Origin: Aurantimonas marianensis | Lineage (GTDB): Bacteria; Pseudomonadota; Alphaproteobacteria; Rhizobiales; Rhizobiaceae | NCBI RefSeq assembly: GCF_024195285.1 | Contig: NZ_JALHBS010000035.1 | Coordinates: 1-64,000, forward strand | Direction: 5' to 3' | DNA: 64,000 bases | In this document: one piece after another, positions 9,320-18,726 of the stretch | Position numbering within the stretch: position 1 is the first letter of the stretch | How the letters are laid out: every line of letters begins with the position of its first letter | Position numbers and translations under genes: made by a program | Notes under the pieces: model-generated | Seen by the model: the letters and a program-made list of their open reading frames with translations, nothing else | What the model was told of the DNA's origin: nothing | Databases searched by the model: none

Positions 9320-11962
9320 TCAGATTCGAAAGAGCGGCGCCCCCAGTCCGCGAAAATCGCGTTCGCGGCAGGTCAGAACGATGATCTGCAGCTCCGCCGC
9401 AGCCTTTTGCAACACGAGATGCATGCGCTCCAGGCGTTTTTCGTCCGTGTTGACCAGCGCATCGTCGAGAATCACCGTCGCCGGGTGGCCACCCTTCTTC
9501 AGCACCTGCGCCAGCGCGATTCGGGTGACCACGGCCACTTGCTCGCGCGCGCCGGCTGAAAGGCGTTGGAAATTTTCCTCGACCCCGGCGCGATGCAGTC
9601 CCCGAATCTCCAGGGTCGCCTCGTCGAGCTCGATGTCGGTTCCCGGGTGGATCAGCCGCAGATAGGGAGCCACCTGGGTCTTGATCGGCCCCAGCCAGTG
9701 TTCGCGCGCCTCGCGCTGGGCCGTCAGCAGCGTCCCATGCAGCAGTTTCGAAGCCTCGGCCTCGAGCCGGAGGCGGCCGAGCCGCCGCTCGAGGACGGTG
9801 ACCTCGCCCGCCATCCGATCGATGTCCTCGCCAAGCGCCGTCAGTCCATGTCCGCCGAGTTCGCCTTCCAGCGCTGCCGCTTCCTCGCGCAGGGCCACGA
9901 CTTGGCGGCGAATCTCGACCAGGGCCCGGCGCTTGGATTGAAGCGTCAACGCGACGGTTTCGGGATCGACGCCCGCCAATTCGCGCTCACGCTGTTCGAG
10001 CACCACGGCCTTCGCGGTCCGCTCGACCTCGGCGGCCGCGAGATCTTCCGCCAGCGCCGCCCGGCTCCGCTTCGTTTCGGCCTCGAGATGCTCGCGACGC
10101 AGCCGCTCGGCCTCCGTCTGGCGAAACCCCGCCTCACCCTCCGCCGTCGCCACTTTGGCGGCAGACGCGGCCGCGCGCCGGCGCATAGCGTCGAGCTCGG
10201 CATCCGCGGCCTCCAGCAGAGCCCTCGCGACCCGCCGAGCGGCCCGACTGTCCGATGGATCGGCCGCCGCCCCGTTCCCCTCGGCGAGTGCCCCCATCGC
10301 CGCGCGCCGCTCGGCGATCTCGCCTTCGCGAAGCTCGAGAGCCGCAGTCGCCTCCGGCAGGCCTTCGGGCAGGATGGCACCGAGCCGTGCCTTCAAGGTG
10401 TCCGTCGCGATTCGCCGCTCCTCGGCGGCCTGAACGCGCCGGCGCGCCTCCTCCAGCGAGGGAACCCCGCGCCGGGAGAGCAGCGCGGCGAATGCGGCCT
10501 CCGCCGTCGCGGCATCGCGGGCCACGGCCCCCGCATCGGCGCCGGGCTCGATGAAGATCCGGCCGAAACCTTCCAGATCGAAGACGGTGCGGCCGGTGAT
10601 ATCGACCGCCCCTTCGGTCGCCACCGCCTCGCCCGTCGCATCCAACACGGCCTGACCGGCCGAGGGTGCAAACCGGAGCTTTGGCGCGGCGACAGACAGC
10701 CGGATCGCCGCCTCGCGGCGCGATTGCTCCGCCGCCTCGATCGCCGCCAGAGCCTTTTGATCGAGGCCGGCCCCGCTCGCGGCCCGGCGCAACTCGGCCA
10801 ACTGCTCTTCGATCTCGCGCGCGGTTTCGATCCGCTTGCGGGCCTTGGCCACCTCTTCCTGCTTGCGGGACAATTCGGCCCGAAGCTGAATGGCCTCGTC
10901 CGCCGCTTCCGCCCGATCGGCGGCGGCCTTGGCTTCGGCCCGCCGCGCTTCGAGCCGCGTCACCTGCGCGCGCTCTTCGGCCTCGCGCGCACGCAAATCA
11001 TCGAGCGAAGCGGCGATCGCCTCGGCAGCCTGCGATGCGCTCGCGCTGGCCTCGACCAGCTTTTCGCGCTGGCGCAGGATTTCGGCGGCGCCGTCGCGTT
11101 TGGCAAGCGCGTGGCGAAGCTCGCGCTCGGCCTCGCCGCGTTCCCGGTCGAGAGTCTCTGCGTCCCGGGCAGCGGCCTCCGCCGCCTCGACCGCGGCTTC
11201 CGCCTTCGCGATCGCCTCGTCGCGCTCGTAGGACAGAAGCGTTTCGCGCCGGCGCCGCAGCCGGTCGAGCTTCTCGTCATAATCGGCCCGAAGGGCCAGC
11301 TTGGCCGTGAGCTCGGTGGTAAGCGCCTCAAGGCGCTCCTCGGCCACGCGGATCGGTGAGGCCGCCGCAACGCGCAGCGTGTCGGTGAAGAAGCGATCCC
11401 GGAGTGCCTTGGTCGCGGCGACCAGCGAGCGGCCGCGCTCACCGCCGAGAATCTGGCCGACCTCTCCCTCCAGCGAGGCCGTCACGGCGTCCTTGCCGAC
11501 GCCGATATCGAGACCGCCGGTCGAGCGCCCCTGCTCGACCCACAAGAGGCCGAACGCGCCCTGATGCTCGCCGAGCTTGGAATCGCCGCGGCCGGGATGG
11601 GAAAAACGGAACATTTCGGCCAGACGCTCTTCCACCGCGTCGCCGGACAGGCTTCCGCCCGGCCAGGACAGATCGGCCGACGGACGCTGAACGAATGCCT
11701 TGCGGAGCGTATAGGCGGTGCCGTCGACATCGAATTCTACCACGACCTCCGGCCGCGCCTGTCGATTGTACGGCGCCAGCATCTTCACCGCCTCGCCGCC
11801 GGCGCGATGCTTCTGGAAAAAGGCCGCCCGGAGCGCGGTCAACAGCGTCGATTTGCCGGCTTCGTTGTCGCCGACCACGACATTGAGCCCGGGCTCGAAG
11901 CGCGGTAGATCGACCGAGCCGACACCGGCGAAATCCGTCAGTTTCAGCGATCTTAGATACAT
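9320..11962 (-). CDS. YhaN-like AAA/SMC-type ATPase, large subunit of a predicted DNA-repair nuclease
   Basis: The 880-residue protein resembles Rad50/SbcC in plan. The N-terminal Walker A is GDNEAGKST (about 32-40), the middle 600 residues form Arg/Glu/Ala-rich coiled coils, and the C-terminal half-domain has the ABC signature LSAGAREQ and the Walker B segment VILDDALVNTD. The absence of a CxxC zinc hook and the length place it with YhaN rather than true SbcC. It probably forms a complex with the metallophosphoesterase encoded 3 bases upstream and uses ATP to work on DNA ends. The gene ends at a terminator. The exact substrate is unknown. Confidence 0.87.
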   Translation of the reverse strand: MYLRSLKLTDFAGVGSVDLPRFEPGLNVVVGDNEAGKSTLLTALRAAFFQKHRAGGEAVKMLAPYNRQARPEVVVEFDVDGTAYTLRKAFVQRPSADLSWPGGSLSGDAVEERLAEMFRFSHPGRGDSKLGEHQGAFGLLWVEQGRSTGGLDIGVGKDAVTASLEGEVGQILGGERGRSLVAATKALRDRFFTDTLRVAAASPIRVAEERLEALTTELTAKLALRADYDEKLDRLRRRRETLLSYERDEAIAKAEAAVEAAEAAARDAETLDRERGEAERELRHALAKRDGAAEILRQREKLVEASASASQAAEAIAASLDDLRAREAEERAQVTRLEARRAEAKAAADRAEAADEAIQLRAELSRKQEEVAKARKRIETAREIEEQLAELRRAASGAGLDQKALAAIEAAEQSRREAAIRLSVAAPKLRFAPSAGQAVLDATGEAVATEGAVDITGRTVFDLEGFGRIFIEPGADAGAVARDAATAEAAFAALLSRRGVPSLEEARRRVQAAEERRIATDTLKARLGAILPEGLPEATAALELREGEIAERRAAMGALAEGNGAAADPSDSRAARRVARALLEAADAELDAMRRRAAASAAKVATAEGEAGFRQTEAERLRREHLEAETKRSRAALAEDLAAAEVERTAKAVVLEQRERELAGVDPETVALTLQSKRRALVEIRRQVVALREEAAALEGELGGHGLTALGEDIDRMAGEVTVLERRLGRLRLEAEASKLLHGTLLTAQREAREHWLGPIKTQVAPYLRLIHPGTDIELDEATLEIRGLHRAGVEENFQRLSAGAREQVAVVTRIALAQVLKKGGHPATVILDDALVNTDEKRLERMHLVLQKAAAELQIIVLTCRERDFRGLGAPLFRI

Positions 11963-11965
11963 CGC

Positions 11966-13090
11966 TCAGCCGTTTCCCGAAGCCAGACGCCGGTGTTCGA
12001 CATAGGCCATCCGCAGCGCCAGCTGAGCCGCCGCGCGCTCGGGATCCTGCGGGTCGGCCGCCTTCGCCCGCAGCCGTTCGATCGCGACGCGCACGAATCC
12101 GCCGACATCGATTTGGTCAAGATCTTCCTCGTCCGGTTCGTCCAGGAGACCCTCGTCCGACAGGCGCAGATCGAACAATCGCGCACGCCAGCCCGCAAGC
12201 GTCTCGTCGAGCCGAACCCGCTCACGCAGCGACAGACTACCGGACAGCGTCAGATCGAGCAGCGTCTCGCCGGGCCGGGCCAACGCCGCGAGCGCATCGT
12301 CGAGCGCGCCGATCTCACCATCAAGGCGCACGTCCATCGACCGCCAGTCGAAGCGCGCGGTGCGGACCCGCTCGATCCGCGGCGCGACGCCCGGCGCGTC
12401 GATCTCCGCGATCGCCACATGTCCCGGCGCGTTGGCGGGGTAGCGATCGGGCTCCGGGGTCCCGGCATAGACGCTGCGCGGCGCTATCTCGACGAAGCCG
12501 TGCCAATCGCCGAGCGCCAGATAGTCGAGCCTTGCCCTGTCGGCCCTGTCGTCGGCGATCGGATTGCCGGCTTCGGCCTTTTCCGGCAACCGGTTGAGCA
12601 CCGCGCCATGGGCCAGCCCCACCCGGACGGCGTTTGCCGACGTTTCGGCATGATCGAACCATTCGGTCAGATCCGCTCCCTCGCGGCGGCGGGTCAGCGG
12701 CGCCGGCAAGATGACGAGCGCCCCGTCCTTCAGAACCACCGGTTCGGGGCGGTCGGCGATGATCATCTTCGCTTTGGTTGTCAGCTTGCGCAGACGCGTC
12801 CACACCGACACGCTCAGCGCGGCGTCGTGATTGCCAGGCAGCATCACCCAGGGACCACGATAGGCGGCCATGGCATCGAGCGTGCGGTGAATGTCGCGAT
12901 CAAGGACGTCGTTGCTGTCGAAGGCGTCGCCCGCGACGAGCACCGCGTCGCACCCGCGGTCTTCGGCCAGCGCGGCGATGCGGGCGACGGCGCTGAACCG
13001 TTCGTCGCGCAGTCGATAGCGCTGTTCGGGCTCGAAAGTGCCGAACGGCTTGCCGATCTGCCAGTCGGCGGTGTGAAGGATCCGGATCAA
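11966..13090 (-). CDS. YhaO/SbcD-like DNA repair exonuclease (metallophosphoesterase)
   Basis: The 374-residue protein is a calcineurin-like phosphoesterase of the Mre11/SbcD/YhaO group. The two-metal motifs appear in order: HTADWQIG near residue 6, VAGDAFDSNDV near 51 and LPGNHDAAL near 84; the later GxxH motif is likely in YLALGDWHGF. Such enzymes trim DNA ends and open hairpins with an SMC-like ATPase partner, here the gene starting 3 bases downstream. It diverges from ku across 206 bases, which places end processing and end joining side by side. Confidence 0.9.
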   Translation of the reverse strand: MIRILHTADWQIGKPFGTFEPEQRYRLRDERFSAVARIAALAEDRGCDAVLVAGDAFDSNDVLDRDIHRTLDAMAAYRGPWVMLPGNHDAALSVSVWTRLRKLTTKAKMIIADRPEPVVLKDGALVILPAPLTRRREGADLTEWFDHAETSANAVRVGLAHGAVLNRLPEKAEAGNPIADDRADRARLDYLALGDWHGFVEIAPRSVYAGTPEPDRYPANAPGHVAIAEIDAPGVAPRIERVRTARFDWRSMDVRLDGEIGALDDALAALARPGETLLDLTLSGSLSLRERVRLDETLAGWRARLFDLRLSDEGLLDEPDEEDLDQIDVGGFVRVAIERLRAKAADPQDPERAAAQLALRMAYVEHRRLASGNG

Positions 13091-13229
13091 GGGCGGCGCC
13101 TTGGCTGATTCATCATTCGCCCCTGCTTAACCGCGCACATGTCCTTGGCAAGAGGGGACGAACAGCGCGCCGTTTTTCCAACGCTTCGAGGAAACCAGCC
13201 GGGCGACGCGGGAATGCTCTTGCCGCGCC

Positions 13230-13255
13230 GGAACGACTCGGCCCTGCTCGCCGTT
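13230..13255 (+). promoter_or_regulatory. EcfG-type (general stress sigma) promoter candidate for ku-ligD
   Basis: GGAAC at 13230-13234 and CGTT at 13252-13255 are separated by 17 bases, which matches the alphaproteobacterial EcfG consensus GGAAC-N16/17-CGTT. It ends 41 bases before the ku start codon on the coding strand. About one such match per window is expected by chance, so position and gene identity carry most of the weight. Confidence 0.55.
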
Positions 13256-13296
13256 CTGTCTCCCGTAGCGGCAGTCATCGCGTTCGGAGTTAAGAA

Positions 13297-14247
13297 ATGG
13301 CGCCACGTCCCATCTGGAAAGGGCAGATACGTCTGTCGCTCGTCTCGATTCCCGTCGAGATGTTTTCGGCCACCCAGTCGGGCGCGTCGATCAGCTTCCG
13401 CCAGATCCACCGCGAGAGCGGCAAGCGGGTGCATTACGACAAGGTCGTCGAGGGGATCGGACCAATCGACAAGGACGAGATCGTCAAAGGCTACGAAATC
13501 GGCAAGGACGAATATGTTCTCCTGACCAACGAGGAGATCGAGGACGTCAAGCTGGAAACGAAAAAGACGCTTGAGCTCGTTCAGTTCGTCGATACCTGCT
13601 CGATCCCGCCGCTTTATTTCGACAAGCCCTATTACGTCGTGCCGCAGGACGAACTCGCCGAGGATGCGTTCCGGGTGGTGCGCGATGCGCTGCGCCAATC
13701 GCAGAAGACCGGGCTCGGCCAGCTTTCGCTGCGCGGCAAGGAATATCTTGTCGCGCTGCGCCCGTGTGGCAACGGCCTCCTGCTCGAGACGCTGCACTAC
13801 GAGGACGAGGTCCGTAAATCCGATTCGATCTTCTCCGACATCTCCGACGCGGAGACCGACGAAGACCTGCTCGACGTCGCCACCCAGCTCATCGCCAAGA
13901 AATCCGCGCCCTTCGACGCATCCGCTTTCAAGAACCACTACACCGACGCGCTGAAGAAGCTGATCGCAGAGAAGCGGAAGAAGGGCGGCAAGGCGACGAT
14001 AGCGGTCGAAGCCGACGAGCCGGCGCCGTCCAACAAGGGCAGCAACGTCGTCGACCTGATGGCGACGTTGAAAAAGAGCCTCGAGGGCGACGGTGGCTCC
14101 GCCGGGTCGAAGGCTGGCGCGGCGGAAAATCGCAAGCCATCCGCCAAGGCACGGACCACGAAGTCTCGCGCCGCCACGTCGGGCAAATCCGCGAAGAGCG
14201 CCAAGCCGGCGACCAAGGCCCCGCCCAGCCGGCGCAAGAGCGCCTGA
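13297..14247 (+). CDS. ku: Ku protein for non-homologous end joining
   Basis: Bacterial Ku binds DNA double-strand ends as a homodimer and recruits LigD. The 316-residue protein starts MAPRPIWKGQIRLSLVSIPV, the conserved Ku N-terminus, and carries the core beta-barrel blocks, including GKEYLVALRP and LHYEDEVR. The C-terminal 90 residues are a Lys/Ala/Ser-rich tail, which in other species binds DNA and affects end bridging. The gene is followed 11 bases later by ligD. An EcfG-type promoter candidate lies just upstream, in keeping with stress control reported for some rhizobial ku genes. Confidence 0.96.
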   Translation: MAPRPIWKGQIRLSLVSIPVEMFSATQSGASISFRQIHRESGKRVHYDKVVEGIGPIDKDEIVKGYEIGKDEYVLLTNEEIEDVKLETKKTLELVQFVDTCSIPPLYFDKPYYVVPQDELAEDAFRVVRDALRQSQKTGLGQLSLRGKEYLVALRPCGNGLLLETLHYEDEVRKSDSIFSDISDAETDEDLLDVATQLIAKKSAPFDASAFKNHYTDALKKLIAEKRKKGGKATIAVEADEPAPSNKGSNVVDLMATLKKSLEGDGGSAGSKAGAAENRKPSAKARTTKSRAATSGKSAKSAKPATKAPPSRRKSA

Positions 14248-14258
14248 CGGTCGATGCA

Positions 14259-16856
14259 ATGGCAGCAAAGGGCGACGATCTCCTCGGCACCTACCGCCAG
14301 AAGCGCGATTTTTCCAAGACCCGCGAGCCCGCCGGATCGTCGGCGCCGCACACCGGCGATAGCGCCTTGTTCTTCTGCGTGCAGAAGCACGACGCGACGC
14401 GGCTCCACTACGATTTCCGCATCGAATGGGACGGCGTCCTGAAAAGCTGGGCTGTGACCAAGGGGCCGAGCCTCGACCCCGCCGACAAGCGCCTGGCAGT
14501 CCGGACCGAGGATCACCCGATGGACTACGGGACCTTCGAGGGCACCATCCCCAAGGGCCAATATGGCGGCGGCACCGTCATGCTATGGGACCAGGGTTCG
14601 TGGGAGCCACTGGAGGACCCCGAAAAGGGTTTCGAGAAGGGCAGCCTGAAGATGCGCCTTGCCGGCGAGCGGATGCGGGGCAACTGGGCGCTGGTGCGCA
14701 TGAAGCCGCGTGGCAAGGAGACGCGCGAGAACTGGCTGCTGATCAAGGAAAAGGACGAGGCGGTGGACCGGCGCCGCAACCTTCTCAGCGCCGACAAGAG
14801 CGTCAAGACCGGCCGCACCATGGCGGCGATCGCCGAGGGTGACGAAAGCTGGGCCGAAACCCGGCGGCCGGGCGAGCCCGCCGCCAAGTCCAGCCGAACC
14901 GGGACCAAGAAGCCGGCCAAGGCAAAGGGGGGAGACGGATCCACCGCCTCGCTGCCGCTGCCGCGTTTCCATCCCCCGCAACTGGCCACGCTGGTCGACG
15001 CCGCGCCCGAGGGCGATGGATGGCTGCACGAGATGAAATATGATGGCTACCGCATTCTTATCGGAGTCGGCCGCGGCGAGGTGCGGTGCTGGACGCGCAA
15101 CGAAAAGGACTGGACCGATAAGTTCGGGCAGGTTGCCGAGGCGGCAGGGCGGCTCGGTTGCGGCAACGCCCTGATCGACGGCGAGATCGTCGCCTTCGAT
15201 GACAACGGCAAGACCGATTTCTCGACGCTGCAGCGGCACCTCAGCGAGGGCGGCCCCCTCGCCTGCTTCTGCTTCGACCTTCTGCGCCTGGACGGCAAGG
15301 ATCTGACCAAACGGCCCCTCACCGAGCGCAAGGCCGCCTTGAAGGCGCTGTTGGACGGGGCAGGCTCCGAAGTCTTTCTCTACAGCGAGCATGTGACCGG
15401 CAATGGCGCCGCGGTGTTTCAGAAGATTTGCGGGGCCGGTCACGAAGGCATCGTCTCCAAGCGCGCCGACGCGCCCTACCGGTCCGGACGCGGCAAGTCC
15501 TGGCTGAAGGTCAAATGCACCCGCCGGCAGGAATTCGTCATCGGCGGCTGGTCGCCATCGGACAAGAAGGGTCGCGCCTTCTCATCGATCCTTGTCGGCG
15601 TCATGGAGGACGGCAGCCTGCGCTATCGCGGCCGCGTCGGCTCCGGCTTTGACCAACAGACACTGGCGGATCTCGCGAAGCGTTTCGACGCCCTCGCACG
15701 CAAGACCTCCCCCTTCGATACCCTGCCGAGGGATGTCGAGCGCGACGCCCGCTTCGTCACGCCCACGCTGGTGGCGGAGATCGACTTCGCCGAATTCACC
15801 GCCGACGGCCATATCCGTCACGGCGTATTCAAGGGCTTGCGCGACGACAAGGAGGCCAAGGCCGTGACCGACGAGCTTCCCAGGCAGATGAAATCCGCGG
15901 GCGCGAAGCCGGGGAACGCGGAAAGGAGCACGGGAAGCCCATCCGCCTCCCGACGCTCCGGCGACGCTCCCGTCACCGTCGCCGGCGTCCGCCTCACCAG
16001 CCCGGGCCGCGTGGTCTACGACAGTCAGGGCGTCACCAAGCTCGATCTGGCGCGTTACTATGAAGCAGCAGCGGACCGCATGCTCGACCATGCCGGCAAT
16101 CGCCCGGTCTCGCTGGTGCGGTGTCCGCAGGGCCGCAACAAGCACTGCTTTTTCCAGAAGCACGACACCGGCGGCTTCCCGGATGCGGTGAAGACGGTAG
16201 CGGTCGCCGAAAAGGATGGCGGAACGGCCGACTATCTGACCCTGCCGGACGCCGCCGCGCTGGTCGGCGCGGTGCAGATGGGCACGCTGGAATTCCACAT
16301 CTGGGGCGCGCGCAACGATCGGCTGGAAAAGCCCGACCGGCTGGTCTTCGACCTCGACCCGGATGAAGGCCTGGGCTTCGCCGACGTGAAGACGGCGGCC
16401 TTCGACCTTCGCGACCGACTTGCCGAGCTCGGACTTCAAAGCTTCGCCATGGTCACCGGCGGCAAGGGCGTGCATGTCGTCGTGCCGCTCGAACGGCGGC
16501 AGGACTGGGCGGATCTGAAGACCTTCGCCAAGGATTTCTCCGCGCGGCAGGCCGGCGCCGAACCGGAACGCTTCGTTGCCACCATGGCCAAGGCCAAGCG
16601 CAAGGGCCGGATCTTCATCGACTGGCTGCGCAACGAGCGCGGCGCGACGGCGATCGCTCCCTACTCCACGCGCGCGCGCGCGGGGGCGCCTGTGGCGACA
16701 CCGGTCGGCTGGGACGAGCTGGAAACGCTTGATCGCGCCAGCGGCTTCGACATCGAGGCGGTGCTACAGCGGCTACAAGAAGACGATCCGTGGTCGGACT
16801 ATGGCGCCGTGCGCCAGTCGATCACCAAGGCGATGCTTAAGGCAGCCGCCGGCTGA
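14259..16856 (+). CDS. ligD: Multidomain ATP-dependent DNA ligase LigD (PE-LIG-POL)
   Basis: This 865-residue enzyme repairs double-strand breaks with Ku. The order is phosphoesterase, ligase, polymerase. The PE domain (about 1-190) has KHDATRLHYDFRIEWDG and GTIPKGQYGGG. The ligase domain (about 235-540) has the nucleotidyl Lys in EMKYDGYRI and later KGLRDDKEA. The POL/primase domain (about 575-865) has the FDLDPDEG metal motif, VTGGKGVHVVVPL and FIDWLRNERGATAIAPYSTRA split across two strands. Low-complexity linkers at about 200-225 and 545-570 separate the domains. It is coupled to ku by an 11-base gap. Confidence 0.97.
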   Translation: MAAKGDDLLGTYRQKRDFSKTREPAGSSAPHTGDSALFFCVQKHDATRLHYDFRIEWDGVLKSWAVTKGPSLDPADKRLAVRTEDHPMDYGTFEGTIPKGQYGGGTVMLWDQGSWEPLEDPEKGFEKGSLKMRLAGERMRGNWALVRMKPRGKETRENWLLIKEKDEAVDRRRNLLSADKSVKTGRTMAAIAEGDESWAETRRPGEPAAKSSRTGTKKPAKAKGGDGSTASLPLPRFHPPQLATLVDAAPEGDGWLHEMKYDGYRILIGVGRGEVRCWTRNEKDWTDKFGQVAEAAGRLGCGNALIDGEIVAFDDNGKTDFSTLQRHLSEGGPLACFCFDLLRLDGKDLTKRPLTERKAALKALLDGAGSEVFLYSEHVTGNGAAVFQKICGAGHEGIVSKRADAPYRSGRGKSWLKVKCTRRQEFVIGGWSPSDKKGRAFSSILVGVMEDGSLRYRGRVGSGFDQQTLADLAKRFDALARKTSPFDTLPRDVERDARFVTPTLVAEIDFAEFTADGHIRHGVFKGLRDDKEAKAVTDELPRQMKSAGAKPGNAERSTGSPSASRRSGDAPVTVAGVRLTSPGRVVYDSQGVTKLDLARYYEAAADRMLDHAGNRPVSLVRCPQGRNKHCFFQKHDTGGFPDAVKTVAVAEKDGGTADYLTLPDAAALVGAVQMGTLEFHIWGARNDRLEKPDRLVFDLDPDEGLGFADVKTAAFDLRDRLAELGLQSFAMVTGGKGVHVVVPLERRQDWADLKTFAKDFSARQAGAEPERFVATMAKAKRKGRIFIDWLRNERGATAIAPYSTRARAGAPVATPVGWDELETLDRASGFDIEAVLQRLQEDDPWSDYGAVRQSITKAMLKAAAG

Positions 16857-16928
16857 CCGCTCTGCGAACCGCTTGATTCCCGCCCCCGCCTGACGCAATT
16901 TCGCCGCCGCAACCGGAGGAATTTGCTG

Positions 16929-17465
16929 ATGCCCCTTTACGCGCTCGACGGCGATCGCCCTGAACCCTCACCCGGAGGCGAATTTTTCGTCGCGCCCGGC
17001 GCCCATGTCATCGGGCGGGTGCGCCTCGGCAAGAACGCCAATGTCTGGTTCGGCTCTGTGCTGCGCGGCGACAATGAATGGATGACGATCGGCGAGAACA
17101 CCAACATCCAGGACAATTGCACCCTGCATAGCGATCCCGGCTTTCCCCTGACCATCGGTGCCGGCTGCACGATCGGCCACGGCGCCATCGTCCATGGCTG
17201 CACCATCGGCGAGAATTCACTCATCGGCATGGGCGCGACGGTCCTCAACGGCGCCCGGATCGGCAAGAACTCGATCGTCGGCGCGAATGCGCTGGTGACC
17301 GAGGGCAAGGAGTTTCCGGACAATTCCCTGATCGTCGGCGCGCCTGCCAAGGTGGCGCGCACGCTCGATGACGCCGCGGCCGCCGGGCTCAAGGCCGCCG
17401 CCGAGCACTATGTCGCCAACGCACGACGCTTCGCCAAGGGACTCGAGCGTGTCGATCCCGAATGA
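16929..17465 (+). CDS. Gamma-carbonic anhydrase family protein
   Basis: The 178-residue protein is a left-handed beta-helix of hexapeptide repeats, forming a trimer. The likely zinc His residues are in the TLHSDPG, TIGHGAIVHGC and related turns, and the RGDNEWMTIGENTNIQDN block is typical. Family members hydrate carbon dioxide or act as structural/acyl-binding relatives, so activity is not certain. ATG at 16929 is preferred over TTG at 16923 because GGAGGA ends 8 bases before the ATG but only 2 before the TTG. Confidence 0.92.
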   Translation: MPLYALDGDRPEPSPGGEFFVAPGAHVIGRVRLGKNANVWFGSVLRGDNEWMTIGENTNIQDNCTLHSDPGFPLTIGAGCTIGHGAIVHGCTIGENSLIGMGATVLNGARIGKNSIVGANALVTEGKEFPDNSLIVGAPAKVARTLDDAAAAGLKAAAEHYVANARRFAKGLERVDPE

Positions 17466-17589
17466 GACCGGGACACCGTCGCAAGGTCAGACCGATCGAC
17501 AGGCTTCCGCCGCGTTGAATCTAAACCACAGCGACGTCCCGTAGCCGATTGATTCTGCTCGTTGCCGTCAGCGCCTGATCCGGATCGCC

Positions 17590-18705
17590 ATGCCACTTTT
17601 CACCCGCCTCGCCCGGTCGCTTCCCGCTACCATCCCCTTCGTCGGCCCGGAGGCGATCGAGCGGCGCACCGGTGTGCCGTTCCGAGCGAGGCTGGGCGCC
17701 AACGAGAGCGTTTTCGGCCCGTCGCCGAACGCGATTGCCGCAATGGCCGAGGCCGCACGCGATGCCTGGGCTTACGGCGATCCGGAAAACCATGAGCTGA
17801 AGCGGGCAATCGCCGACCATCTCGGCATCGGCTTCGACAATGTGACGGTCGGCGAAGGCATCGACGGGCTGCTCGGCTATCTGGTGCGGCTCACCTGCGC
17901 GCCAGGCGACGTCGTGGTGACGTCACGCGGCGCCTATCCGACCTTCAACTTTCACGCGACCGGCTATGGCGCGTCGGTCGACTTTGTCCCCTACCGGTCG
18001 GATGATCGCGAGGACATCGACGGCCTGATCGAGCGGGCGAAGGCGCTACGCCCGAAGCTCGTCTATTTCGCCAACCCGGACAACCCGACCGGCTCCTGGC
18101 ACGAGGCTGAGGCTGTCGAGCGGCTGATCGCGGAAATCCCCGAGGACACAATCCTCGTTCTCGACGAGGCGTATGGCGATCTCGCACCGGCGGCAACGCT
18201 GCCGCCGATCACCCTGATGCGGCCCAATCTTCTCCGGTTTCGCACCTTCTCCAAGGCTTACGGCATGGCCGGCATGCGGATCGCCTATGCGATCGGCGAG
18301 CCAAACACCGTCGTTCAGTTCGACAAGGTCCGCAATCATTTCGGCGTGTCGCGCGTGGCGCAGGCCGGGGCGCTGGCGGCCATAAAGGATCAGGATTATC
18401 TGCGCGCGGTGATCGCGCGGATCACGGCGGCGAGGCACCGGCTGACCGATATCGCCCTCACGGCCGGGCTGACGCCCCTTCCCTCGGCCACCAATTTCGT
18501 CGCCATCGACTGCGGCGGCGACGGCGATTATGCCCGTGCGCTGCTCGAGGCGGTGATCCGCCGCGGCGTGTTCATCCGGATGCCGGGTGTGGCGCCGCTC
18601 GACCGCATGATCCGCGTCACGGTCGGACGGGACGAGGATCTGGCGCTGTTCGCGACGGCCCTTGCCGGCGCGATCGAGGAAATCGGCGCGCCAAAGGCCG
18701 AGTGA
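17590..18705 (+). CDS. PLP-dependent aminotransferase, histidinol-phosphate aminotransferase-like
   Basis: The 371-residue fold-type I aminotransferase has the expected order: LGANESVFGPSP near residue 35, FANPDNPTGS near 157, VLDEAYGDL near 195 and the PLP-binding Lys in RTFSKAYGMAGMR near 218. It resembles HisC and could make histidinol phosphate or transaminate aromatic amino acids. No other his gene is nearby, so it may be a paralog with another role. It lies 124 bases after the gamma-carbonic anhydrase gene on the same strand. Confidence 0.9.
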   Translation: MPLFTRLARSLPATIPFVGPEAIERRTGVPFRARLGANESVFGPSPNAIAAMAEAARDAWAYGDPENHELKRAIADHLGIGFDNVTVGEGIDGLLGYLVRLTCAPGDVVVTSRGAYPTFNFHATGYGASVDFVPYRSDDREDIDGLIERAKALRPKLVYFANPDNPTGSWHEAEAVERLIAEIPEDTILVLDEAYGDLAPAATLPPITLMRPNLLRFRTFSKAYGMAGMRIAYAIGEPNTVVQFDKVRNHFGVSRVAQAGALAAIKDQDYLRAVIARITAARHRLTDIALTAGLTPLPSATNFVAIDCGGDGDYARALLEAVIRRGVFIRMPGVAPLDRMIRVTVGRDEDLALFATALAGAIEEIGAPKAE

Positions 18706-18726
18706 CGTCCCGGCCGGCGTCGGAAC

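Noticed and set aside
9566-11359. 597-codon plus-strand frame opposite the YhaN-like ATPase
   Set aside because: Antisense shadow of a GC-rich coiled-coil gene; no recognisable domain and no ribosome-binding site.
13087-14268. Long minus-strand open frame (393 codons) opposite ku
   Set aside because: It is antisense to a clearly conserved Ku protein; the translation is Arg/Gly/Leu-rich low-complexity sequence typical of GC-rich shadow frames.
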